From NCBI GenBank assembly GCA_002308555.1, contig DBWD01000030.1:1-12744 (forward strand): 12,744 nt of DNA, in the 5' to 3' direction. Under the pieces are notes generated by a model. It made no database searches and was not told the origin of the DNA. It saw nothing but the letters and a program-made list of their open reading frames with translations. Shown here in pieces: positions 1 to 7,270 of the stretch. Both the position numbers and the translations under genes were made by a program. This stretch comes from a bacterium UBP3_UBA1247. Its GTDB lineage: Bacteria; UBA3054. Position 1 is the first letter of the stretch; every line of letters starts with the position of its first letter.

Positions 1-63
1 GCCAAGCTTAAAACCTACCTCCCCGCCAACGAGGAACTCTACAAAAAGGCCGTCGGCAAATAG
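1..63 (+). CDS. C-terminal end of an unidentified upstream gene (partial)
   Basis: An open frame enters from the left edge and ends at a TAG stop, giving 20 residues that finish in NEELYKKAVGK. The codons are GC-rich at third positions like the neighbouring genes, which supports real coding. The stop TAG shares its G with the GTG start of the next gene (TAGTG), the usual arrangement for translationally coupled genes in one operon. Too little of the protein is present to name a function. Confidence 0.6.
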   Translation, partial: AKLKTYLPANEELYKKAVGK

Positions 64-1067
64 TGCTTCCTCCTCTCAAAATAGGAGGGCTTAGTTTTCA
101 GCCGGCCGTCGCCCTGGCGCCGATGGCCGGCTACAGCGACTATCCCATGCGCCAAATAGTCCGCTCCCTCGGGGGGTGCGGACTTTTCTATACCGAGCTC
201 ATCAGCTGCCACTCCGTCATCCACGCCCAGGACAAGGTCCGGGCGCTCCTGAAAAGCGACGAGAGCGAATACCCTCTGACCGTGCAGCTCTTCGGCTCGC
301 ACTTGGAATACATGCCCGCCGCCGCCTCCCAGCTGGAGGCCCTGGGCGCCGGAATGATCGACATCAACATGGGCTGCCCCGTCTCCAAAGTCGTGAAGAC
401 CGGCGGGGGCGCCGTTTTGATGAAGGAGCCGGAGACCGCCGCCGCCGTCGTCAGGGCGGTCAAAAAAGCCGTTTCCGTTCCCCTCACCGTCAAGATCCGC
501 CTGGGCTGGGACAGCGCGAGCGTGAACGCCCCGGAATTCGCGGCCCTCATGGTCCGCTCCGGCGCCCAGGCCGTGGCGGTGCACGGCCGCACCAGAGCCC
601 AGCTCTACTCCGGGAAAGCCGACTGGGCGGGCATCGCCAGGGTGGTGGAGGCCGTGAAAAAAGAGGACCCCGCGGTGCCAGTCATCGCCAACGGCGACAT
701 CGTGAGCCCTGAGAGCGCCGCCTCTGTCATAGAGGAGACCGGCTGCGACGGCATCATGATCGGCCGGGCCGCCCTGGGCGCTCCCTGGCTCTTCAAAAGA
801 GTGGAGCATTATTTGCGGACCGGGGAAATGATCCCGGAGCCGGGCATGGCGGAAAGGGGCGGACTGGCCCTGAAACACTTGGGATTCCTAAAGGAGACCT
901 ACGGGGAGAAACTGGCCTCGCTGCACATCAGAAGGATCGCCTGCGGCTACGCCAGGGGCTTCCAGGGCGTGGCGGAGTTCCGCCGCCGCATAGTGAAAGC
1001 CGCCTCCACAAAAGAGGCGGCCGAGATCATAGAAGAGTTTTTTATCAAAGGCTCGCTGGAAGCCTGA
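63..1067 (+). CDS. dus: tRNA-dihydrouridine synthase (DusB-like)
   Basis: This is a 334-residue flavoenzyme of the Dus family, which reduces specific uridines of tRNA to dihydrouridine using FMN and NAD(P)H in the cytoplasm. Landmarks in order are the FMN-binding APMAGYSD (residues 19-26), DINMGCPVSKVV (100-111) with the catalytic Cys105, VKIRLGW (143-149) with Lys144, AVHGRTRAQLYSG (172-184) with His174, IANGDI (208-213) and GCDGIMIGRAALGAPW (227-242), closing the TIM barrel. The C-terminal helical part (HIRRIACGYARGFQGVAEFR) matches DusB-type proteins. Length is normal for the family. The start is a GTG overlapping the previous stop, because no ATG lies earlier in frame, so expression is probably coupled to the upstream gene. 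It converges on a glycosidase gene with only 3 nt between the stops. Family assignment is firm; the exact subfamily is not. Confidence 0.93.
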   Translation: MLPPLKIGGLSFQPAVALAPMAGYSDYPMRQIVRSLGGCGLFYTELISCHSVIHAQDKVRALLKSDESEYPLTVQLFGSHLEYMPAAASQLEALGAGMIDINMGCPVSKVVKTGGGAVLMKEPETAAAVVRAVKKAVSVPLTVKIRLGWDSASVNAPEFAALMVRSGAQAVAVHGRTRAQLYSGKADWAGIARVVEAVKKEDPAVPVIANGDIVSPESAASVIEETGCDGIMIGRAALGAPWLFKRVEHYLRTGEMIPEPGMAERGGLALKHLGFLKETYGEKLASLHIRRIACGYARGFQGVAEFRRRIVKAASTKEAAEIIEEFFIKGSLEA

Positions 1068-1070
1068 GGA

Positions 1071-2258
1071 TCATTGTTTCGGGAAAACTTCCGGGAAGTT
1101 TTCCTCCAGCATGTCCACGATGAGCAGGTTCCAGCTCACGAAGCCGCCTTCCTTGCCCTTGTTCATGTCGGCGTTGGGCGCCAGTCCCCCGCCGCAGTCG
1201 GCGCAGTAATTCTCGTGCAGGCTGCCGCAGTTGTGCAGGTCCTTCAGAAGCACGTCGGCCACCCTTCCAGTCACTTCCCGGGCGTCCTCGCGCAGGCCGT
1301 AGCGGTTGAGCGCGACCGTGTGAAGATAGTTGGCGACCACCCAGACCGGGCCCTGCCAGTTGGAATACGGAACGATCATGCACTCGTTGTTGTAGTCGGG
1401 ATCGTCCTTGGCCAAACTTCTCACGCCGTAAGGCGAGAGCATGTTCTTGCTCATCAGATGTTCCTGAAGGACCTTGCGGCCCTCCTCCAAGGGAAGGACG
1501 CCGTAGGTCAAAGGAATGTAGTTGGAGAAAGCGTTCCTCCGCACGACCCGGCCGTCCCTTCTCCGGTTCCAGAACATGTTTTCCTCCGGATGGTAGAGGT
1601 GCTTTATGATGGCTTCCCGCAGGGCTTCCGCTTTCCTTTTGCTTTCTTCCGCCTTCTCTTTATGGCCGAGGATGTCCGCCATTTCGGAAAGCGCGAGATA
1701 CTCGGCGTACATGTAGCCGTTGACATCGCAGCTGAGGACCTGGTTTACGTTTTCGGGACCGTCGCCCACGGCGGGGTTGTTGTCCGCGCCGGACATCATG
1801 GAATCGTACCAGAAGAAGAGCCCCGTGGGCTCGTCGCGCCTCACTTTTTCCCAGCGTTCCAATGTGCCCGCCACCTTCGGGAAAACCTCCCGGCCCCAGT
1901 CCTCGTCGCGGTTGTCCTTCATGGCCCGCAGGGCGCCCCGGGCGAAGAAGGGCTTCAGGATCAGCGAGGGATGCCGGATGATCTTCTCGTCGGCCCTGAC
2001 GCAGGCCGGGGTGTCCTCCTCGGGATCGAAGATGGAGAGGAAATTGTCCACCCAGTACCTGAGGTACCGCGGCTGGGGATCCTTTCTGTTGCAGAGATGG
2101 TTGGCCATGAAATAGGCGTCCCAGTCCCACTGCTGGGTGTAGAAGCCGCCGGGAATAAGGTAGGGGTAAGGGATGGCGCCGCAGGCCGGCCTGATGATGT
2201 CGGGATAGGTGTTTTTCAGAAAGTTTACCAGCTCGCGGTATTTTTCCATTTCACGCAT
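1071..2258 (-). CDS. GH63/GH37-like glycoside hydrolase (trehalase or mannosylglycerate-hydrolase type)
   Basis: The protein is 395 residues with the signature of an inverting (alpha/alpha)6-barrel glycosidase. Visible motifs are GGFYTQQWDWDAYF (37-50), SGADNNP (156-162), whose Asp159 sits where GH37/GH63 enzymes carry the general acid, YSNWQGPVWVVANYL (298-312), which is the GH63-type W-x-G-P-[VI]-W block, and SLHENY (346-351), whose Glu349 is the likely base. No signal peptide is present, so it should act in the cytoplasm on a small glucoside or mannoside such as trehalose, mannosylglycerate or glucosylglycerate; the exact substrate cannot be read. It is shorter than trehalases (about 500-550) and closest in size to bacterial mannosylglycerate hydrolases. 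The ATG at 2258 is chosen because GGAGG lies 7 nt upstream; a longer frame starting at 2363 has no Shine-Dalgarno and a non-conserved N-terminus. It diverges from the GNAT gene. Confidence 0.8.
   Translation of the reverse strand: MREMEKYRELVNFLKNTYPDIIRPACGAIPYPYLIPGGFYTQQWDWDAYFMANHLCNRKDPQPRYLRYWVDNFLSIFDPEEDTPACVRADEKIIRHPSLILKPFFARGALRAMKDNRDEDWGREVFPKVAGTLERWEKVRRDEPTGLFFWYDSMMSGADNNPAVGDGPENVNQVLSCDVNGYMYAEYLALSEMADILGHKEKAEESKRKAEALREAIIKHLYHPEENMFWNRRRDGRVVRRNAFSNYIPLTYGVLPLEEGRKVLQEHLMSKNMLSPYGVRSLAKDDPDYNNECMIVPYSNWQGPVWVVANYLHTVALNRYGLREDAREVTGRVADVLLKDLHNCGSLHENYCADCGGGLAPNADMNKGKEGGFVSWNLLIVDMLEENFPEVFPKQ
1082..1104. repeat. Perfect 11-bp inverted repeat at the convergent dus/glycosidase 3' ends
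   Basis: GGAAAACTTCC and GGAAGTTTTCC are separated by one base. The repeat begins 15 nt after the dus stop and lies inside the last codons of the opposite-strand glycosidase gene. It has no clear U-run, so it would be at best a weak terminator or 3'-end-stabilising hairpin for dus. Confidence 0.5.
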
Positions 2259-2377
2259 AAGTTTTCCTCCGAAGTTCGCGCTTTGGAAAAATGATAGCAA
2301 AAGTTGGCCGAAGAGGCATGGACGGCGGGGAGAAAAATATAGTAAAATTATGGAAACTTTCACAAAAGGACCACACT

Positions 2378-2869
2378 ATGCGCGACATGATCCTGGAAAA
2401 AGCGGAAGACCTGACGGAACTCCACGAGTTCGCCAAAGCCATCTGGCTGGAACATTGGAAGCCTCTGCTGCCGGAAGGGCAGACGGAATACATGATAGAG
2501 ATGTTCCACTCGGAAAGCGTCATGGCCCGTCAGATCAAAAACGACCATTACCATTACTTCTATATCAGGACGGAGGAGGGCCGCGTCGGCTACACCGCCC
2601 TGAGCCTGAAAAGCGACCAGCTCTTCCTTTCCAAGATCTACCTCGTGAAGGAATGCCGCCGCCAGGGGCTGGGCGAAAAAGCCTTCGAACTAATAAAGGA
2701 CTACGCCAGGCTCAACGGCAAGCCCAAGATCACGCTGACCGTCAAGAAGACCAACACGCCGGCCATCAACGCCTATCTGAAGTGGGGCTTCAAGATAACC
2801 CGCGGCATCGTCACGGACATCGGCCGCGGCTACGTCATGGACGACCACGTGATGGAATACGAGTTCTGA
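2378..2869 (+). CDS. GNAT family N-acetyltransferase
   Basis: This 163-residue protein has the GCN5-related acetyltransferase fold, transferring an acetyl group from acetyl-CoA to an amine. Motif A is seen as LSKIYLVKECRRQGLGEKAFELI, with the pyrophosphate-binding R-R-Q-G-L-G loop at residues 94-99. Motif B is NTPAINAYLKWGFKI (126-140), the usual C-terminal strand and helix. The tail GYVMDDHVMEYEF is common in single-domain GNATs of unknown substrate. The start at 2378 is preferred because AAAGGA lies 7 nt upstream; the frame is open further upstream to 2291, but that stretch overlaps the likely promoter and is not GNAT-like. It stands alone, divergent from the glycosidase, and ends at a strong terminator. 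The substrate cannot be told from sequence. Confidence 0.9.
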   Translation: MRDMILEKAEDLTELHEFAKAIWLEHWKPLLPEGQTEYMIEMFHSESVMARQIKNDHYHYFYIRTEEGRVGYTALSLKSDQLFLSKIYLVKECRRQGLGEKAFELIKDYARLNGKPKITLTVKKTNTPAINAYLKWGFKITRGIVTDIGRGYVMDDHVMEYEF

Positions 2870-2880
2870 TCCCGCGGGCA

Positions 2881-2918
2881 AAAAAAAGCGGACCGTTCAA
2901 ACGGTCCGCTTTTTGTTT
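2881..2918. terminator. Bidirectional rho-independent terminator
   Basis: An 11-bp perfect inverted repeat (AGCGGACCGTT / AACGGTCCGCT, 2887-2910) has a run of A on its left and T on its right, so it can stop transcription from both strands. It sits between the convergent GNAT and lptD genes and serves both. Confidence 0.9.
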
Positions 2919-2932
2919 TCGGCCCTTGGCTT

Positions 2933-5641
2933 TTAGTTGCCAAGGTCAAGTTTGCTCTTGGGGTAGGCCGTGAGCCAGAAGGTGGCGTAGACGGAGTGGT
3001 CGTTGTCGTCCCGCAGACGGTAGGACACCGAGGTGTCTATGCACTTCTTCCAGTTCTTGTACAGCGTGAACTCCATTTCCTGCAGGCTGCCCTTCTCCGC
3101 CTCGAAGCGCATGTAGGAACCGAAGCCCCAGCCCCTGGTGAGCTCCCTGGCCCAGGCTTTCTGCTGCATCTCCAAAGAGAGCCAGGGCGTGAAGTCGTCG
3201 AACCAGAAGCGGCCGCCCGCGGAGATCAGGTTGGAGTAGTCGTAGAGGTAGCGGTAGCTCACGTTCAGAATGAGCTCGTCCTTGCGGCCTCTCAGCCAGC
3301 GGGGCAGGGAGGGATGGGAGAGAGCCTTCTGCAGCACCCTGGTGGCGTCCGCGTTGGCGCCCAGGTTGGCGAAGGTCACCCGTTTGTACTTGTCCAGGTC
3401 CCAGAGCAGGTCGCCCTGGATGCTGAGCCAGTCCGTGGGATCGGAGGTGAAGGCGAAGCCGATGGCCGTGGAGGCCTGGTATTCGCGGAAGGCTTTTCCC
3501 TCGGTGTATTTGCGGCGGTACTTGTAGTGATGGCGGTAATCCTGGGACTTGTAGACCTCGTCGCCGTAGTAGCGCTGGCTGACGAAGGCGGTGAAGTCGA
3601 GCAGGTTGGCGTTGTTGCCTTTCCTTTCGATCTGGAAGGCGTTCCTGATGCCCAGGTCGCCGCCGGCCGCCAGGCCGTTCTCGGTGCCGAAGGCGGTGTT
3701 GCCGAAGACGGAGGCCTTGGGCTCGATGATGTGGCGGATCTTCTCGCTGTCGGACTGGAGGTACTTGCGCATCAGCTCGCCGGCGTAGGTGCCTTCCAGG
3801 TTGTAGGTGCGGTGCAGCTTGAAGTTCACGTCGACGCCGCCGTAGGGCATGGCGCGGAAGAAGAAGCCCTCGTCCTGGGGACGGTAGGCGTCGATGGCCA
3901 TCCTGGTGTAGCGGTTGTAATTCTGGTTCCAGTGGTTCACCGGGAAGTTGACGGTCTTGTTCCTCAGCTTAAGCCTTCTGTTGAAGCCGCCGGAAGCCCC
4001 CGGGGAAATGCGGGAGCGCTTCCAGACGTAGTCGTACTCCTCGCCGTCGTTGTAGTTGTTGATGTTGCCGAAGTCCATGGCGAAGCCCAGGTAGGGCTCC
4101 ACGTTCAGGAAGTTGAAGAAGCGCTTGGGCATGGAGATCTTGTGGTCCGTCTGGGCCTGCCACATGGTGTAGCTGGCGTGGGCGTCCTGCTTGTCGCTTT
4201 GGACGTAATGGTAGTAGCCCGCGGTGGTCTTGCTCTCGTAGTAGACCGGGATCTTCAGAGCCGGCAGCTCCATCACCCTCCGCTTCCTGAAGACGTGCCG
4301 CAGTTCCGGCAGCCGCTCATAGGTGGTGTAGAAGCTGTTGATCTGCTTCACGGCGTAGAAGCTGACCTCGTTGTCCTCGCCGATGGGGATCGTGAAGTCC
4401 AGCCAGGTGTCGCGCTGGCCGTAGGTGTTGTAGTCGTCGCGGTAGAACTCGTGGACCACGTCCATGTCCTTCATCCAGTCGATCTGCCAGGAGAGCAGGC
4501 CCCTGTTGAGCCAGCCGGCGCCCGGGCCGAAGGTCTGCACGTGCTCCCAGAGCAGGCGGTAGCGGAACTGCTTGTCACCGTCCTTGTTGTGCTTGTCCTT
4601 TTCCTGGATGAAGCGGCGGGCGGTGTCGTCGATGAAGAGGGATTCCCATTCGCCGGCGATGGTGGTCACGTTGGTGAAGACCACGTTGTAGGAGCCGTCC
4701 AGACCGAAGGTGATGCCGTGCTTGGAATAATAGCCGATGTGGGGCGTCAGCCTCAGTTCCTTGCTGTGATAGACGTCCAGCGCCAGGTCGAAGAAGCCGC
4801 CCTTCTTGGAATCATAGCCGGCCTTGACCTGCACCGGGAAGGGATTGTCGTCCTCGCTGGGAGTGTAGGTCACCTGGGGCAGCCACAGGAAGGGCACGCC
4901 CTCGAATTTGACCAGGCAGTTCCTGGCCGTGACGCGGCTCTGCTCCATGGGATTGTTGAGGTCGGGAACGGCCACGGTGATGTCCTTGGCCTCGAAACTG
5001 TACAGGGCGGACTGGTATTCCGGCGGGCAGGTCGTGCAGCGGCCGTCCGTGACGTGCAGCACGTTCTCATAGGGATCCTTGACCAGCGTCTTGCCGTAGA
5101 TGTACCATTTTTTCTCGTACCAGCGGCCTTCCTCCAGGTCCTTGAAGTTGCCGAAGTCCACCTTGGCGTGGGCGTTCTCGAACTGGCCGGCGTAGTTTTC
5201 CAAATTGAAGATGACGCGCTCGCCCAGCACTTCGTAGCAGAAGGGACCCATCTCGTTGTCCACGGCGATGCTGGTCTTGTTCATGGCCTCGTAAAGGTCT
5301 TCCGGCGCCACGTAGGTGACCCTGGTCCAGCCGGGGGAGGTGAGGATCTTGGTGGCGGTGTTGTATTCCACCGCGTCGGAGTAGACGCGGTAATCGCCGT
5401 AGGAAAGGACAACGTTGCCCGCGGCGCGCAAAACGGTGTTGCTGATGTAAGAAAATTCCAGAGCCTCCACCACGGCCTGCTCGCCTTCCGGCACGGGCGT
5501 GATGAACCAGGGCTCGGTGCCGAGGGCGAAATCGGCGGGAGCGCCGTTCCCCTGAGCGTAGGCCGCGTCCTCCGCGCCATTGGCTTGGAGCGCGAAGATC
5601 AGGGCCGCCGCGAAAGCTAGTTTCAAGACACGATCACACAT
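2933..5641 (-). CDS. lptD: LPS-assembly outer-membrane protein LptD
   Basis: This 902-residue protein matches LptD (OstA/Imp), the outer-membrane barrel that with LptE inserts lipopolysaccharide into the outer leaflet. Residues 1-23 form a signal peptide (R4, K7, then a hydrophobic run 8-19). Residues about 60-260 form the N-terminal OstA-like beta-jellyroll, with GNVVLSYGDYRVYSDAVEYN typical of the fold and a Cys pair in GRCTTCPP (C202, C205) where LptD proteins carry a conserved cysteine. The segment FEGVPFLWLPQVTYTP leads into a long barrel region rich in alternating aromatic strands (about 265-902). The ATG at 5641 is chosen because it opens directly into the signal peptide; an ATG at 5692 would prepend 17 polar residues. 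The Shine-Dalgarno is weak (GGA, 5 nt before the ATG). A promoter at 5683-5711 gives a 35-nt leader. No lpt partner gene lies in the window. Confidence 0.93.
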   Translation of the reverse strand: MCDRVLKLAFAAALIFALQANGAEDAAYAQGNGAPADFALGTEPWFITPVPEGEQAVVEALEFSYISNTVLRAAGNVVLSYGDYRVYSDAVEYNTATKILTSPGWTRVTYVAPEDLYEAMNKTSIAVDNEMGPFCYEVLGERVIFNLENYAGQFENAHAKVDFGNFKDLEEGRWYEKKWYIYGKTLVKDPYENVLHVTDGRCTTCPPEYQSALYSFEAKDITVAVPDLNNPMEQSRVTARNCLVKFEGVPFLWLPQVTYTPSEDDNPFPVQVKAGYDSKKGGFFDLALDVYHSKELRLTPHIGYYSKHGITFGLDGSYNVVFTNVTTIAGEWESLFIDDTARRFIQEKDKHNKDGDKQFRYRLLWEHVQTFGPGAGWLNRGLLSWQIDWMKDMDVVHEFYRDDYNTYGQRDTWLDFTIPIGEDNEVSFYAVKQINSFYTTYERLPELRHVFRKRRVMELPALKIPVYYESKTTAGYYHYVQSDKQDAHASYTMWQAQTDHKISMPKRFFNFLNVEPYLGFAMDFGNINNYNDGEEYDYVWKRSRISPGASGGFNRRLKLRNKTVNFPVNHWNQNYNRYTRMAIDAYRPQDEGFFFRAMPYGGVDVNFKLHRTYNLEGTYAGELMRKYLQSDSEKIRHIIEPKASVFGNTAFGTENGLAAGGDLGIRNAFQIERKGNNANLLDFTAFVSQRYYGDEVYKSQDYRHHYKYRRKYTEGKAFREYQASTAIGFAFTSDPTDWLSIQGDLLWDLDKYKRVTFANLGANADATRVLQKALSHPSLPRWLRGRKDELILNVSYRYLYDYSNLISAGGRFWFDDFTPWLSLEMQQKAWARELTRGWGFGSYMRFEAEKGSLQEMEFTLYKNWKKCIDTSVSYRLRDDNDHSVYATFWLTAYPKSKLDLGN

Positions 5642-5682
5642 AATATTCCAACTTGAATTTATTTCATTGTTATGGTCAGGAT

Positions 5683-5711
5683 ATTTTAGCAAAGCGCGGT
5701 GGAAAAGTAAA
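5683..5711 (-). promoter_or_regulatory. Probable sigma70-type promoter of lptD
   Basis: On the - strand, TTTACT (5711-5706) and TAAAAT (5688-5683) are separated by 17 bp. The predicted start near 5676 leaves about 35 nt before the lptD ATG. Four of six and five of six positions match the consensus. Confidence 0.5.
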
Positions 5712-5785
5712 GACGGAAAACGGCGGGAAGCCCCGTCAGCAGTGGGAAGCGCCGATTTTCAGAAGCCCCGGAAGGCCTCCGGCCG

Positions 5786-5883
5786 TGTGGATAAAATTGA
5801 GGTGAAAATGTTGATAACTTGTTAAAAACTTGTTGAGAAAAAACATACCTTTCATAGGGTCAACAAGTTAGAAGTTATTCAGA
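5786..5883. other. Phased cluster of DnaA-box-like 9-mers (possible origin-type or regulatory array)
   Basis: TGTGGATAA at 5786 is a perfect DnaA box (complement TTATCCACA). TGTTGATAA at 5809 differs by one base, and weaker copies TGTTAAAAA (5820) and TGTTGAGAA (5831) follow, so the starts are spaced 23, 11 and 11 nt, close to whole helical turns. An opposite-facing TTATTCAGA lies at 5875-5883. AACTTGTTGA (5827-5836) is repeated inverted as TCAACAAGTT (5860-5869). The AT-rich stretch stands out from GC-rich flanks. It lies between lptD and the WYL gene, upstream of the lptD promoter. It could be an origin-type DnaA array or an operator. Confidence 0.4.
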
Positions 5884-5902
5884 ATTTTCGCCGAAATGGG
5901 GC

Positions 5903-5940
5903 AATATCCGGTGGATATTACCCTCTTATCCGGGGCCCCG
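5903..5940. repeat. Two small palindromes downstream of the WYL gene
   Basis: AATATCC-GGT-GGATATT (5903-5919) is a 7-bp inverted repeat, and CGGGGCCCCG (5931-5940) is a 10-bp palindrome ending three bases before the WYL stop codon region. Neither has a U-run on the - strand, so a terminator role is only possible, not shown. Confidence 0.35.
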
Positions 5941-5943
5941 GGA

Positions 5944-7032
5944 TCAGCCTTTCCGGCCCTTGCCCGCGCCCTTTTCAGCCTCCCCGAAGATCCTCAGATT
6001 GTCCTTGAGGAACGTCTCATACTGCCGGACGATGTCCTTGGGCCCTTCCAGCCTGATCTTGCCGCGGTAGTTGGCCAGCCAGCTGAAAAAAGTGTCCGCC
6101 ACGCAGACCTTCGCGGCCGCCCTCGCCCAGCCTGGAGCGTCCTCGGCCTCCCGGCATTCGACGTCTTCCCCGAAGTTGTCGAAGATGGCCTCCGCCAGCT
6201 CTTTTTTGAAGATCAGGCTGATGTTGACGCTTTGTCCGCCGTACATACTGAAAAGCCCGGAAAGGTAGGCGGGAAGCTCGTTCCTCTTGTCCAGCGCCGG
6301 CTGAGAGATGTTCTTTTTCTTTTCCAACGCCACCTCGGTCATCCTGTCCACGCGGTACTTGATAATGCTTCCGTCCTTGCCGTAGCAGAGCGCGTAGTAG
6401 CGGTCGTCGCTGATGTAGAGCGTGAGCGGTTCCGCCAGATATCTGCCGCCGTTGTTCCTGGGCACCCAGTTCCGGTTTATGTCCCGGTCGTTGTAAACGA
6501 AGGAGATCTGCTTGCCCTCGTAAAGGGCCGTCCTGATGCATTCCACATTGTCCCAGATCTCGTCGTTCTTGCGCTTCCTGACCTTGAAGGCCAGGTAGCT
6601 TTGCGCCACCCTTTGGGAAAGCGTGCGGCCGCCGATCTTGGCCAGTTTTTTCACGAAAAGCTCCGTGCTGTCCACGGTCAGGAAGGAGGCGGCCTGCACG
6701 GCGTCGATGAGGATCTTGATCTCCGTGTCGGTCAGGTCGCGGCTGCTGACGTAGAAGGCTTTTTTCCGGCCCAGCTTGCGCTCGCCCACGTGGGCGATGT
6801 TTTTAAGGAGCTCCATGTCGTTGCTGAAGGTCCGGCGGTCGCAGAAAATGGATTCCTTCTCCAGCCTGTCGGCGATCATTTCCCTGGTCAGGGGATGCTC
6901 CTCGCTGGAATCCTTTTGCAGTATGAGCAGGATCATCAGAAGCTTCAGCTTGTTGCCGCCTTTCCTGGTGCGTTCTTTTTTCCGGGCGGGGTCTTTTCTC
7001 TTCTCTGTTCTGTCGCTTTTTTCTTTCGGCAT
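5944..7032 (-). CDS. WYL-domain transcriptional regulator
   Basis: The protein has 362 residues. A very basic start (1-28) leads into a winged helix-turn-helix of the DeoR/HTH_11 kind (about 28-85), with recognition helix CDRRTFSNDMELL (64-76). The WYL domain covers about 165-240, including ISFVYND, WVPRNNGGRYLAEPLTLYI and DDRYYALCYGKDGSIIKYRVDRM, the conserved pattern ending in R-x-D-R. A WCX-like C-terminal extension (about 268-345) follows, then a Gly/Lys tail. WYL proteins are usually dimeric DNA-binding regulators that sense nucleotides or nucleic acid. The ATG at 7032 has no clear Shine-Dalgarno. A promoter with a perfect TATAAT lies at 7098-7126, and a candidate regulatory RNA lies just upstream. 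No defence or CRISPR genes lie next to it, so its target is not evident. Confidence 0.88.
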   Translation of the reverse strand: MPKEKSDRTEKRKDPARKKERTRKGGNKLKLLMILLILQKDSSEEHPLTREMIADRLEKESIFCDRRTFSNDMELLKNIAHVGERKLGRKKAFYVSSRDLTDTEIKILIDAVQAASFLTVDSTELFVKKLAKIGGRTLSQRVAQSYLAFKVRKRKNDEIWDNVECIRTALYEGKQISFVYNDRDINRNWVPRNNGGRYLAEPLTLYISDDRYYALCYGKDGSIIKYRVDRMTEVALEKKKNISQPALDKRNELPAYLSGLFSMYGGQSVNISLIFKKELAEAIFDNFGEDVECREAEDAPGWARAAAKVCVADTFFSWLANYRGKIRLEGPKDIVRQYETFLKDNLRIFGEAEKGAGKGRKG

Positions 7033-7097
7033 ATAGTAAGTTTGGTAGCGTTTTAAACCGGCTCCAAGCGCGGCTCGAAGCCTGATCTTATCGAAAT

Positions 7098-7126
7098 ATT
7101 ATAGCACTTTCAGCTTGCTTTGAAAA
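7098..7126 (-). promoter_or_regulatory. Probable promoter of the WYL regulator gene
   Basis: On the - strand, TTTTCA (7126-7121) and a perfect TATAAT (7103-7098) are separated by exactly 17 bp. The predicted start near 7091 gives a leader of about 60 nt. The -35 overlaps the U-rich tail of the upstream terminator hairpin. Confidence 0.6.
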
Positions 7127-7153
7127 TTAAAGGGAGGCCCGCGGGGGGCCTCC
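7121..7153 (-). terminator. Terminator-like hairpin ending the candidate small RNA
   Basis: On the - strand, GGAGGCCC (7153-7146) pairs with GGGCCTCC (7140-7133) around a 5-nt loop and is followed by CTTTAATTTT. The U-tract is interrupted, so termination may be partial. An alternative pairing of GCCTCC (7174-7169) with GGAGGC (7153-7148) would disrupt it. Confidence 0.55.
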
Positions 7154-7264
7154 GGGGAAACAACATAAGGAGGCGGCAAGAACCGGGGAAAGTCCCCGGC
7201 ATGAGCGCGTCAGGTTGCGCCGGAGGGAGGTATCCGGCTCCGCGGAAAAATTCCGCGGACCGCG
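7121..7264 (-). ncRNA. Candidate small RNA or regulatory leader with anti-Shine-Dalgarno segments
   Basis: The - strand of this gap has a promoter (7271-7299), predicted start near 7264, a series of GC-rich hairpins and a terminator-like end, about 144 nt in all. Hairpins are CCGCGGAA/TTCCGCGG (7240-7258), GCCGGA/TCCGGC (7219-7238) and CCGGGGA/TCCCCGG (7183-7199). The loop of the second reads TACCTCCC, and the single-stranded stretch before the terminator contains CCTCCTTA (7173-7166); both are complementary to Shine-Dalgarno sequences. The only open frame here (71 aa) is not protein-like. It could act in trans on ribosome-binding sites or be a cis leader of the WYL gene downstream. It does not match SRP RNA, tmRNA, 6S or RNase P as far as I can tell. 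Confidence 0.4.
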
Positions 7265-7270
7265 GCGGAC

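Noticed and set aside
1074..2294. A 406-codon + strand frame opposite the glycosidase
   Set aside because: Composition is typical of an antisense shadow, with no domain motif, while the - strand frame has GH63-like motifs and a good Shine-Dalgarno.
2291..2377. A 29-residue N-terminal extension of the GNAT
   Set aside because: The stretch is not GNAT-like and has no Shine-Dalgarno, whereas the ATG at 2378 has AAAGGA at 7 nt.
2996..5620. An 874-codon open frame on the + strand opposite lptD
   Set aside because: Its translation is low-complexity (Val, Gly, Ala, Glu, Leu rich) and mirrors the GC-rich third positions of lptD; lptD has clear family motifs and a signal peptide.
7201..7240. Resemblance of the + strand (GTCAGG then CCGGAGGGAGGTA) to the apical part of bacterial SRP RNA
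   Set aside because: The invariant AGCAGCC and GGAA tetraloop are absent and the outer stem does not form; the - strand has the promoter and terminator.
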